A stretch of DNA of 64,000 bases from Ignavibacteria bacterium (GTDB lineage Bacteria; Bacteroidota; Ignavibacteria; Tepidaquicellales; Tepidaquicellaceae), in contig JADJTX010000003.1 of assembly GCA_016710985.1 (NCBI GenBank), positions 62,001 to 126,000 on the forward strand. Reading direction: 5' to 3'. How positions within the stretch are numbered: position 1 is the stretch's first letter; each line of letters begins with the position of its first letter. The translations under genes were made by a program, and so were the position numbers. Positions 18,873 to 28,103 of this stretch are shown piece after piece. The notes below the pieces were generated by a model. The model was not told the DNA's origin, made no database searches, and saw only the letters and a program-made list of their open reading frames with translations.

Positions 18873-20112
18873 TCACACTAACTCCAAACAATTATTTATA
18901 TCTAATTTTTTATAAAGCTTGATTCTGAAAGTTGTTCCTTTCCCTACATTCGACTCGACCAGCATTAGCTTACCTTTATGGTAATCTTCGATAATTCTTT
19001 TTGATAAGCTGAGTCCGAGTCCCCAGCCTCTTGTCTTGGTAGAATAGCCGGGACGAAAAACATCTTTTTTAAATTTCGGGTCTATTCCTTTTCCGTCATC
19101 GGTTACATCAATGACAATTTCCTCTTTCGAATTTAGAATATTAAATACAATTTTTCCGTTTGTTTTTTCCATAGCATCGAGAGCGTTCTTGAGTAAGTTT
19201 TCAATTACCCATTCAAAGAGATCGTTATTTATTTTTGCATTTGCTTCACCATTACCGTTAATCTCAACTATTACTTTCTTCTTGACTTTCCCGTCAGAGC
19301 TTATCAGTGAAGGGATTCTCTTTTCAACATAATCGGATACTTTCTGCACTACATTTGTAACGTTCTGCAGTTCAAGTTTCGGCTGGGATCCGATCTTTGA
19401 GAATCTGCCGGCTATCTTATTCAGCTTATCAATGTCATTGCTGATCTCGTTGGTAATTTCCCTGAGCTCTTCTGTCTGAGGTTCTGTATTTCTCAGCATC
19501 TCTATCCATCCTAAAAGAGATGACAGAGGTGTACCTAACTGATGTGCAGTTTCACGTGACAATCCCACCCAGATATTGCTTTGCTCATTCTTTTTAATGT
19601 ATGAAAATCCAATGTATCCGAGAAACACGAAAATTCCCGCTATCAGAAATTCAAATACAGGGAAGGAGCTTTAATTCAGTAACGAGACTCGATTGTCCGT
19701 AATGAACGTAATTGAGAATTACCGAATCTTTATATGATACTACAATGGGAGGATTTATTTCATCCATATCCCTCGCTTTTTTCAGTAAAATTTCCGTCTT
19801 CTTTTCCTCAGATAACGTAGTGTCATAGCTTACATTTTTTGTAAGAATAACTTCTTTCTGTTCCCGGTCTGTTGCGATGATAGGAAAATCAATTTGCGGA
19901 ATTATCTGATCGAAAATAAATCCGTACTCTCCGGACGAGTTATTATCATTAGCCAGATACTCCATCGATTTAGCATAAAGTCCGGCTATGTCTCTTTCAC
20001 GTTTTTGAATTTTCTGAGCCAGTATCTGTGTATAATACAAAACTACAAAAGCAATTAACACACCGCTTACTATTAAAGCGAGTTTTATATTTTGTGAGCC
20101 AAATTTATTCAT
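18873..20112 (-). CDS. Membrane sensor histidine kinase, one frame break
   Basis: Two adjacent frames form one protein of about 413 residues. The N-terminal part (19651-20112) has a membrane helix (LALIVSGVLIAFVVLYYTQI) and a periplasmic sensor segment of about 120 residues. A break near 19663, in a CTTCCC run, shifts into a second helix (EFLIAGIFVFLGYIGFSYI). The kinase core follows: H-box ETAHQLGTPLSSLLGW, N-box ENLLKNALDAM, G1 VTDDGKGIDP and G2 RGWGLGLSLSKRI. All catalytic boxes are intact, so the kinase should be functional if the break is an artefact. No response regulator is adjacent. It is divergent from the permease at 20173, with only about 60 bp shared. Confidence 0.8.
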
Positions 20113-20172
20113 TAAGCTAAGGGTTTCGATTTAATATATTGTATATAAATGCATATTTAAATTTATTAATTA

Positions 20173-21165
20173 TTGTCCAAAAAATTTTTCATATTAACGT
20201 TACTGGTCGTTGCTTTAATCATCTCTTTCTTAATTTCATTATCAGTCGGAAGCGCGGCAATCCCGTTTGAGGAAATATTTAAAATATTCTCTCCGGGAAA
20301 CGAAATGAACAAAAGAATTTTACTGGACATAAGACTGCCAAGAGTTTTAAATACAATGCTTGTCGGAGCTTCTCTTTCCTGCTCAGGTATAATTTTACAG
20401 TCAATGCTCAGGAATAATTTAGCTGAACCGGGACTTCTCGGCATATCAGCCGGTGCCGGATTAGGCGCAATTCTGATCTTCATTTTACCGTATTCAATTC
20501 CATTTATGTTCATAACTCCAGTCTCTTTTATTTTTGCAGCAGTTACAACAACATTGATCTTTTATTTTGCAAAAGGTCTCGGCAACAAATATTCGAATTT
20601 CATTTCAACAAATAAGATCATCCTCACCGGAATTGCAATAAGCGCGCTTATATCTTCAGTCAACGGATTTTTACTTTTAATTTCCGGAAACTCGGTTAAT
20701 CAGATTCTTTACTGGCTTAACGGTGGATTCTCCGGAAAAGGCTGGAATGAATTTTCAACAGGAATATTATTCGTAATTACCGGTATTGCAGGTTCAGTTT
20801 TTATTTCAAAAGATCTAAATGTTTTGAATCTCGGTGAAGAGCTTTCAATTTCTCTCGGACTTAACTTAAAAAGAATACAAAAAATTTCAATAATACTTTC
20901 TTCATTATTAGCCGCAAGCGCTGTTTCAATTGCGGGAATTATAAGCTTTGTCGGTTTGATAGTTCCGAATTTAGCAAAGCTGCTGATAGGAGAAGATTAC
21001 AGATATGCGGTTCCGTGTTCCGTAATTTTAGGAGCAATATTTTTAATGGTATCTGATACCATCGCGAGACTGGTCATTGCGCCGGCGGAGATTCCTGTCG
21101 GGATTGTGACGTCTTTCATCGGAGCGCCGGTATTCATATGGCTGATTCTTAGGAAGAAGAGTTGA
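20173..21165 (+). CDS. FecCD-family ABC transporter permease
   Basis: 330 residues with about nine to ten membrane helices and the BtuC/FecD signature: IRLPRVLNTMLVGASLSCSGIILQ in two parts, NNLAEPGLLGISAGAGLGA, and the late FVGLIVPNLAKLLIG. This is the membrane channel of iron-siderophore, heme or cobalamin importers, working with a periplasmic binding protein and an ATPase. Neither partner is in the window, so it is an orphan permease here. The best start is TTG at 20173, giving MSKKFFIL; an in-frame ATG does not occur early enough. Confidence 0.92.
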   Translation: MSKKFFILTLLVVALIISFLISLSVGSAAIPFEEIFKIFSPGNEMNKRILLDIRLPRVLNTMLVGASLSCSGIILQSMLRNNLAEPGLLGISAGAGLGAILIFILPYSIPFMFITPVSFIFAAVTTTLIFYFAKGLGNKYSNFISTNKIILTGIAISALISSVNGFLLLISGNSVNQILYWLNGGFSGKGWNEFSTGILFVITGIAGSVFISKDLNVLNLGEELSISLGLNLKRIQKISIILSSLLAASAVSIAGIISFVGLIVPNLAKLLIGEDYRYAVPCSVILGAIFLMVSDTIARLVIAPAEIPVGIVTSFIGAPVFIWLILRKKS

Positions 21166-21216
21166 GTGTGTTAAGTGTTTTGGAGTGTGTAGAGTGTTTG
21201 GAGTGTGTGGAGTCTT
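21166..21216 (+). repeat. Nonamer-like tandem repeat (GTAGAGTGT)
   Basis: About five to six degenerate copies of a GTGTAGAGTGT word just after the permease stop. The reverse-complement words (ACACTCTAC) recur at 43160-43250. Confidence 0.7.
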
Positions 21217-21233
21217 TCTTAAGCATTGTAATA

Positions 21234-21375
21234 ATTCCGTAGGGATGAAATATTAATAGAAATGAAAGGATACATAAATAATTTAATCCCGTAGGATGTA
21301 ATATTAATAGAAATGAAAGGATACATAAATAATTTAATCCCGTAGGGATGAAATATTAATAGAAATGGATATATA
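21234..21375 (+). repeat. Tandem 51-52 bp repeat with CCGTAGGGAT core, three copies
   Basis: Copies start near 21237, 21289 and 21340, a period of 52 then 51 bp; the third is truncated. Each has the small palindrome-like word ATCCCGTAGGGAT, then ATTAATAGAAATG and GGATACATAAATAATTTA. The array ends a few bases before the mnmE start. The related sequence at 57880-57958 is in opposite orientation. Confidence 0.9.
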
Positions 21376-21381
21376 AATTGT

Positions 21382-22758
21382 ATGAATTCATTATATACTA
21401 TAGCAGCGATCTCAACACCTCCCGGTGAAGGCGGAATTTCAGTTATTCGTATCTCCGGCGAATATACATTTAAACTGGTTGAGAATATTTTTTCCAAAGA
21501 TAGATCAGGTGAGGGCAAAATTGAAATAAGTCAATTAGACTCCCACACTATTCACTTCGGATATATTTTTGAAAATGATCAGATCATTGATGAAGTGCTG
21601 ATCTCGGTTTTTAAAACTCCGCATTCATATACCGGAGACAATGTTATTGAGATCTCTTCGCATGGCGGGACATATATAGCGCAAAAAATTCTATCGGTAC
21701 TTTTGTCAAACGGTGCGAGACATGCTGAACCGGGCGAATTTACAAAGCGCGCATTTCTTAACGGAAGGATTGATCTGGCGCAGGCTGAGGCAGTTGCTGA
21801 TCTTATAAAATCCAAAACAGAATCAGCACACTCATCTTCAATAAAACAACTGGAAGGGTCTCTTTCAGATTTTGTAAAGAAGACGCGTCAGGATATTATT
21901 AACATTGTTTCGCTCGTCGAGCTTGAACTTGATTTTGCAGAAGAAGGTCTCGAGCTGATAAATAAAACAGAGATCAAATCCCGGATCAGCTCTCTGAATG
22001 AAAAGCTAAAAAAAATAATTTCTTCTTACATCACAGGGAAAGTCATAAGGGAGGGCGTGAATCTTGTTATCGCCGGCAAACCAAACAGCGGTAAGTCTTC
22101 ACTGTTTAATTACCTTCTTAAAACTAACCGCGCAATAGTAAGCAGCATCGCCGGAACTACGCGTGATTACATTGAAGAAAATCTGATCATTAACGGTATG
22201 CTCTTTAATCTGATCGATACTGCAGGTTTGCGTCATTCATCCGATATTATAGAAAGCGAAGGAATCAAAAGAAGCCACGGAAAAATGAAGGATGCAGATC
22301 TTATATTGTATCTGATAGATTCATCACAAGATCCTGAAGAGATAAGAAAAGATATTATCGACTATAATCATTCTTTAAATAAAGAGAAAGCGATCCTAGT
22401 TTATTCAAAGACAGACTTGTCAAAAGAGGATATTCCGGATCCCGGAATAAGAATCTCTTTACTCAATGATGATACCGTGGAAAATCTTAAGAATGAAATG
22501 ACGGCAGTCATACATTCTAAGGATATTAAGCTTTCTTCAGATGATATAATTCTAACAAACCTTCGTCACAGGATCTGTCTGGAAAATGTAGTCATCTCAC
22601 TGAGCGATGCAGTAAAAACAACAGATGACGGAATGAGCGGAGAGTTCATTTCAGTCGACCTTAGAAATTCACTGAAGTATCTGGGCGAGATAACAGGTGA
22701 AGTGACGAACGATGAGATACTTAACAACATCTTCAAAAATTTCTGTATCGGAAAGTGA
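21382..22758 (+). CDS. mnmE: tRNA modification GTPase MnmE (TrmE)
   Basis: MnmE with MnmG installs the carboxymethylaminomethyl group on wobble uridine 34 of certain tRNAs. The 458-residue protein has the N-terminal folate-binding domain (TIAAISTPPGEGGISVIRISG, about 4-24), a helical domain, and an inserted G domain. The G domain shows GKPNSGKSSLFN near 233-244, IAGTTRDYIEE and DTAGLR. The protein ends with the invariant FCIGK, the catalytic Cys motif. Length is typical. It begins right after the 51-bp repeat array, which therefore forms its leader or promoter region. Confidence 0.97.
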   Translation: MNSLYTIAAISTPPGEGGISVIRISGEYTFKLVENIFSKDRSGEGKIEISQLDSHTIHFGYIFENDQIIDEVLISVFKTPHSYTGDNVIEISSHGGTYIAQKILSVLLSNGARHAEPGEFTKRAFLNGRIDLAQAEAVADLIKSKTESAHSSSIKQLEGSLSDFVKKTRQDIINIVSLVELELDFAEEGLELINKTEIKSRISSLNEKLKKIISSYITGKVIREGVNLVIAGKPNSGKSSLFNYLLKTNRAIVSSIAGTTRDYIEENLIINGMLFNLIDTAGLRHSSDIIESEGIKRSHGKMKDADLILYLIDSSQDPEEIRKDIIDYNHSLNKEKAILVYSKTDLSKEDIPDPGIRISLLNDDTVENLKNEMTAVIHSKDIKLSSDDIILTNLRHRICLENVVISLSDAVKTTDDGMSGEFISVDLRNSLKYLGEITGEVTNDEILNNIFKNFCIGK

Positions 22759-22909
22759 AGTCACTGACCGAAATTCAGACACAGTACCCGATCCTGAATC
22801 CCATTAGATCAGAAAACGAGACAAAAGTTTTAAAAAGTTTTAATTACTCCCGCCAAAAATTTATTATTTCTTTTTGATACCAATAGAATTAATTTTAAGA
22901 AAAATAAAT

Positions 22910-23997
22910 ATGACTTTAGCATTACCCCAGGTAATCAGTAAAAAATTTTTCAGCTTAGGTCATCTCATAGGTAATACTCCCCTGCTTGAAATAGAATTTA
23001 CTTATAGTAACAAGCCCAGAAAGATCTATGCAAAATACGAAAGCCTGAATATGACCGGCAGCATTAAGGACAGGATGGCATATCATATACTGAAAGATTC
23101 TTATGAAAAAATCTGATCAAATATGGTGATACAATCGCAGAGGCGACCAGCGGAAATACAGGGATATCTTTTTCTGCAATAGGCAGAGCGCTGGGACATC
23201 CGGTAACCATATTCATGCCTGACTGGATGAGCCGTGAGCGTGTCGACCTGATACACAGTTTTGGCGCTGAAATTGTACCTGTTACAAAAGAGCAAGGTGG
23301 CTTTCTCGGCAGCATTGAACTTGCAGATTCTATGGCTGAAAATAATGAAAATATTTTTTTACCTCATCAGTTCTCAAATGACGGAAATATTTCCGCGCAC
23401 TATCAGACTACAGGTCCTGAGATATGGTGGCAGCTGAGCTTTAAAGGATTGAAACCGGATGCATTCACTGCAGGTGTGGGTACAGGAGGGACGATCATGG
23501 GAACGGGATCATTCCTTAAGAAAATGAATCCTGAAATTTTCATTCATCCGATGGAGCCTGCGGAATCCCCTACTCTTACAACAGGACACAAGGTCGGAAA
23601 ACACAGGATACAGGGAATCTCAGATGAATTCATTCCTCCGATCGTTGATCTTAAATCATTAGACCATGTAGTGCCCGTTCATGACGGCGACGCTATCATT
23701 ATGTCTCAGAAACTCGCATCTCTCGGGCTGGCTGTCGGAATATCTTCCGGTGCGAATTTCATTGCTGCTTTGATGATACAGAATGAACTTGGAGATGATG
23801 CCGTAATTGCTACTGTTTTTCCTGATTCAAATAAAAAATATCTGAGTACCGATCTGCTGAGAACAGAACCTGAGAAAAATGGTTACTTATCAGGAGATGT
23901 AGAACTGATCACATTTACTGCCATGAAAAGAGTCTGCAATACCTGCTGCGATCTTTACAATTGTGATCAGAAAACATACAATGTGGAAGTTACATAA
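22910..23997 (+). CDS. Cysteine synthase-type PLP enzyme, one frame break
   Basis: The N-terminal frame reads MTLALPQVISKKFFSLGH from the ATG at 22910, then IGNTPLLEIEF and the PLP-lysine motif TGSIKDRMAYHIL, and stops at 23116. A one-base change in the GAAAAAATC run near 23108 leads into LIKYGDTIAEATSGNTG, the phosphate-binding loop, and on to GVGTGGTIMGTG and FPDSNKKYLSTDLL. The reconstructed protein is about 362 residues, a little longer than CysK. It would make cysteine from O-acetylserine and sulfide; cystathionine beta-synthase activity is an alternative. The extra C-terminus is unusual and ends in a Cys-rich tail, RVCNTCCDLYNCDQ, which may bind a metal or act in redox control. Confidence 0.82.
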
Positions 23998-24032
23998 TAA
24001 AAATCGCTCTGCATATTTATCAGAACTGACAT

Positions 24033-27000
24033 TTATAAACCTGAATCCGTTGATTTTTTATTTTTAAAAAGCAATGGCAGCGTATTCTGAAGCATAATTT
24101 CCACGCGTTCCCGCGCAGCATTATCTTTGAGGTATGGGTGATTTAAAATATTAAGAACTTCTGTTGTCTTACCCTGATCGTTCAATACAAGCGCAAGGTT
24201 ACAATATAGAACCGCATTATCAGGCATGATGCTGATAGATTTTTCGTAACACTTAATCGCTTCTTCAAAATTGCCTTCCTGATAATATAATATTCCCAGA
24301 TCATTCCAGCAGAGATAATTATCATCTTTAAATTTCAGAGCATTTTGAAAGAGAGTCTTAGCCTCAACTTTCTTTCCGGCTAAGTTCAAAGCCTTTGCCT
24401 GTTCATGATAAAGCAAACCCAGGTTATTGTAGTAAACTGAATTATTGCTATTGATGCTGATTGCCTTGTTATAATACTCTTCTGCTTTTTCATAATCCTT
24501 TCTGTTGTAATACATTATACCGAGAAGGTTCATCACCACATCATTTAACGGGTTAATTTCCAGCAGCTTCAGGTAGTATGGCTCAGCCCGATCTTCCTGA
24601 TTCATAAGCCTGTAAGTAACACAAATATTCTCTAAGAAAGTATAATTGACAGGTTCACGCTCTAAAGCTAATTTATAATTTTCAACGGCTTGATCATATT
24701 TTTTCAGATTAGAATAAAAAACTCCCAGACGGTTATACGCAGCACCGGAAGTTTTATTTAATTCTACAGCTTTTTTGAAATTTTTTTCTGCATTATCGTA
24801 ATCTTTCATTTGTTCGTATGCAAGACCAATATTATCAAAATAAATGTCTTCCTCAGGTTCACGCTCTAAAGCTAATTTATAGTGTTCAATCGCTTGCTCA
24901 TATTTTTGCTGATCATAATAAAAAACACCAAGGCGGTTAAATGCTTCACCGGATGTTTTATTGAGTTCGGCAGCCCGTTTGAAAGATTGTTCGGTCTTAT
25001 CATAGTCTTTTATCTGATCGTAGGCAAGTCCTATGTTTTCAAGATAAATTGCGTTATCCGGTTCACGCTCCAAAGCTAACTTGTAATTCTCAATTGCCTG
25101 TTCATTTTTTTTCAAAGTGTAATATAAAATGCCGAGCCTGTTATATGATCCTCCGGTTGCTTCATTAATTTCGGCAGCCCGTTGGTAATATTGTATGGCT
25201 TTATCATACTCTTTCATATGCTGGTAAGCTAATCCGATATTATCAAGATAAGTGATATCGTCCGGCTCACGTTCCAAAGCTAATTTATAATTCTCAACCG
25301 CCTGTTCATATTTTTTCAAATTGTAATATAAAATACCGAGTCTGTTATATGATCCCCCTGAAAAGGTATTAATTTCAACTGCACGTTTGTAGTACTGTTC
25401 AGCTTTATCATACTCTTTCATTTGCTCGTATGCTAATCCGGTATTTTCAAGATAAATGATATTATCCGGCTCCCGTTCCAAAGCTAATTTATAATATTCA
25501 ACAGCCTGTTCATTTTTTTTCAGATTATAATAAAGTATTCCCAGCCGGTTATATGCTCCTCCTCCATCGGTACTTTTTTCGGCAGCCTTTTTATAAAATT
25601 GTTCAGCATTACCGTACTCTTTCATCTGATCGTATGCCAGTCCGATATTATCAAGATAGATTGCGTTATCCGGTTCGCGCTCCAATGCTATTTTATAATT
25701 CACAACCGCTTGTTCATATTTTTTCTGATTATAATAAAATACTCCTAATCTGTTAAATGATCCGCCTGTTTCTGTAATTTCTGCAGCTCTTTTATAAAAT
25801 TGTTCGGCTTTGTCATAATCATTCATTTGTTCGTATGCCAGACCTATGTTATCAAGATAGATTGCATTATCCGGCTCACGTTCCAAAGCTAATTTGTAAT
25901 TCTCAACCGCCTGCTCATATTTTTTCTGATTATAATAAAAAACACCCAGACGGTTAAAGGAACGCTGGTCTTTATTAATGCCGGCAGCTTGTTTGTAAAA
26001 TTGCTCAGCTTTATCATACTCTTTATTTTGTTCGTAAGCCAGACCAATATTTTCAATATAGAGAGCATTCTCAGGTTCGCGCTCCAGGGCCAGTTTATAA
26101 TTCTCAATTGCTGTCTCATACTTTGCCGCATTATAATAAAAAACTCCCAGACGGTTAAAAGAACTGCCGGAAGATTCGTTGACTTTTGCGGCTTTTACGA
26201 AAGCTTGTTCGGCGTTATCATACTGTTTCATTTGCTCATATGCCAGGCCGATATTATCAAGATATATTGTGTTCTCCGGCTCACTCTCCAGAGCAATTTT
26301 ATAATTCTCAACCGACTGTTCATATTTTTTCATGTTATAATAAAAAACTCCCAGACGGTTAAATGTACGCGCTTCTTTATTTACACCTGTCGCTTGTTTG
26401 TAATAATGTTCGGCTTTATCATACTCTTTCAATTGTTCATATGAGAGTCCGATATTCTCAAGATAGATCGTATTATCCGGTACGCCTTCCAGTGCTTTAC
26501 CGTAACAAACAATTGCTTCATTCCATTTTTTTTGATCATAGTAAAAATTTCCCAATGTATTCCATCTGTTTGCATCGTTATCAATTTCTGCTGCAGACAA
26601 GTAAAGTTTTTCAGCTTCTGTTAACTTCAGGTTATCTTTTAACTCATTTGCCTGAGCTTCGATAGCTCCGGCAAGGTTTTGTCTGTAAACCTGATATGAA
26701 CCGTTCTTCCCTACGGCTTTACGGTAATATTTTTCAGACTCCTTATACTCTTTAGCGGAAAAATACATATTGCCGATAAAATTGTTTATCCAGTCACTCC
26801 ATTCAGGTCTTCTGCGAAGGCACTCATTATAATTCTTCAGTGCATTCTCATTTTGCCCAATCTCTTTATAATAATAAGCGAGTCCCCAGTAAACGTCATA
26901 ATTATCCTTGTCTTTTTCTGATGCTTCAGAGAAATATTTTAATGCATTGTCATATTCTTTCTGATCCATTTTGATATAACCCAGATCGAGAATTGCTGAA

Positions 27001-28103
27001 GCGACGTCAGGCTGAAGCGCGTGAGCTTTTGAATACCACTCTTGCGCTTTTTCAAAATTCTGCGTGGCATACCATGAAGCAGCAACATCCCTGTAGCTTT
27101 CATATAAAGTAAGATTTGTGAAGCAATTATCCGCTGCAAGCTTTTTTTGAATAAGTATTTCAGTATTCCGCATCTCTGACCTTTTCTCAATCTTCAGCAA
27201 TAAGCCGTTCATCAAATATTCTTTTTCGGAAAACCATTTACTGTCTCCGTAAAGATTCAGCAGTCTGGAATATGATTCGGTCTGCAGAAAATTATTTTGC
27301 AAAGCGTCATTGTACCATGACTCTGCATTTTCCAGATTACCTTCCATCCGGAAACAATCACCTATGAAATTAAGTGAAGTATAATCACCCGGTTTAGCGG
27401 ATGTCACCTGAAGGAATCCTTTCCTTGCTTTCTGGATCTCACCCATTTTCAAATTATATTCAGCTTCACTCCTTTTAGAAAGGAAGTGATCCGGGAGCAT
27501 CTGTTGGATTTTTTCAAGATGTTTAAATGCCTGTGACGGATCGGGGAAATAATATAAAATAATCTTCATCAGCACTATTTCTGCATAAGCCCTGACCTCA
27601 TTTACCAGTTCCTGATTGTCTGCAATCTCTTTATAAAACGGATATGCGTCCGGCCAGCGGCTTTGCTTCATATACAGGACCAGGTTGTTATAATTATCGG
27701 CTTTGGATCTCTTTTTTTCCCATTTCTGTTTTTGAAGGCACAGCATACAGATAAGATCTTCACGAAAATTAACAGCTGCCTCCGAATAATACTGAGTCCA
27801 TAATGTTACTGCTTCTTTCCTGTCAGATTTATAAAGGTCATTAAGGCTGGTAAGGATCTTTTCAAATAAAAAATTATAATATCCGGATTTCAGGTCCAGA
27901 AGCAGTTCGGTGTTGTAATCGTTATCAAACTTTAACTTATCAAGAATTAGAAAATCCCAGGGAGTATAAGGATTAGAAACATCCAGTCTTACACGGACAC
28001 TTTCAAACAGATCAGCTGCCATCCTCATGTCACTGTTTTCTGAAAGAGATGCCTTCGCGTAAGCTTCTGAAAAAATTTTTATTAAATCCTGTTGAGTTAT
28101 CAT
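24033..28103 (-). CDS. Giant TPR-repeat protein of a CHAT operon
   Basis: 1356 residues. Residues 1 to about 200 are helical but poorly TPR-like and begin MITQQDLIKIFSEAYAKASL. From about 210 to 1340 the protein is almost wholly tetratricopeptide repeats of 34 residues (for example YNRLGILYYNLKKYEQAVE and IYLENIGLAYEQMKEYDKAE). Ten pairs in the middle are near-copies of one 68-residue double repeat. There is no signal peptide, so it is cytosolic. Its ATG overlaps the CHAT gene stop by 4 bp (ATGA), which implies translational coupling. TPR superhelices bind peptides or partner proteins, so the likely role is sensing or scaffolding for the CHAT protease. That is an inference from context. Confidence 0.93.
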   Translation of the reverse strand: MITQQDLIKIFSEAYAKASLSENSDMRMAADLFESVRVRLDVSNPYTPWDFLILDKLKFDNDYNTELLLDLKSGYYNFLFEKILTSLNDLYKSDRKEAVTLWTQYYSEAAVNFREDLICMLCLQKQKWEKKRSKADNYNNLVLYMKQSRWPDAYPFYKEIADNQELVNEVRAYAEIVLMKIILYYFPDPSQAFKHLEKIQQMLPDHFLSKRSEAEYNLKMGEIQKARKGFLQVTSAKPGDYTSLNFIGDCFRMEGNLENAESWYNDALQNNFLQTESYSRLLNLYGDSKWFSEKEYLMNGLLLKIEKRSEMRNTEILIQKKLAADNCFTNLTLYESYRDVAASWYATQNFEKAQEWYSKAHALQPDVASAILDLGYIKMDQKEYDNALKYFSEASEKDKDNYDVYWGLAYYYKEIGQNENALKNYNECLRRRPEWSDWINNFIGNMYFSAKEYKESEKYYRKAVGKNGSYQVYRQNLAGAIEAQANELKDNLKLTEAEKLYLSAAEIDNDANRWNTLGNFYYDQKKWNEAIVCYGKALEGVPDNTIYLENIGLSYEQLKEYDKAEHYYKQATGVNKEARTFNRLGVFYYNMKKYEQSVENYKIALESEPENTIYLDNIGLAYEQMKQYDNAEQAFVKAAKVNESSGSSFNRLGVFYYNAAKYETAIENYKLALEREPENALYIENIGLAYEQNKEYDKAEQFYKQAAGINKDQRSFNRLGVFYYNQKKYEQAVENYKLALEREPDNAIYLDNIGLAYEQMNDYDKAEQFYKRAAEITETGGSFNRLGVFYYNQKKYEQAVVNYKIALEREPDNAIYLDNIGLAYDQMKEYGNAEQFYKKAAEKSTDGGGAYNRLGILYYNLKKNEQAVEYYKLALEREPDNIIYLENTGLAYEQMKEYDKAEQYYKRAVEINTFSGGSYNRLGILYYNLKKYEQAVENYKLALEREPDDITYLDNIGLAYQHMKEYDKAIQYYQRAAEINEATGGSYNRLGILYYTLKKNEQAIENYKLALEREPDNAIYLENIGLAYDQIKDYDKTEQSFKRAAELNKTSGEAFNRLGVFYYDQQKYEQAIEHYKLALEREPEEDIYFDNIGLAYEQMKDYDNAEKNFKKAVELNKTSGAAYNRLGVFYSNLKKYDQAVENYKLALEREPVNYTFLENICVTYRLMNQEDRAEPYYLKLLEINPLNDVVMNLLGIMYYNRKDYEKAEEYYNKAISINSNNSVYYNNLGLLYHEQAKALNLAGKKVEAKTLFQNALKFKDDNYLCWNDLGILYYQEGNFEEAIKCYEKSISIMPDNAVLYCNLALVLNDQGKTTEVLNILNHPYLKDNAARERVEIMLQNTLPLLFKNKKSTDSGL
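24640..26560 (-). repeat. In-frame tandem array of about ten 204-bp (68-residue) TPR modules
   Basis: Within the TPR gene, a double-TPR module recurs about ten times with a period close to 204 bp. Landmarks are ALEREPDNAIYLDNIGLAY-like strings and NRLGVFYYNQKKYEQA-like strings. Copies differ by scattered substitutions, which indicates recent expansion and some drift. Confidence 0.88.

Noticed and set aside
21234..21375. CRISPR array
   Set aside because: The spacers between the short palindromes are the same in each copy and no cas genes lie nearby.
25989..26665. Plus-strand open frames opposite the TPR gene
   Set aside because: They are antisense shadows produced by the internal TPR repeats.
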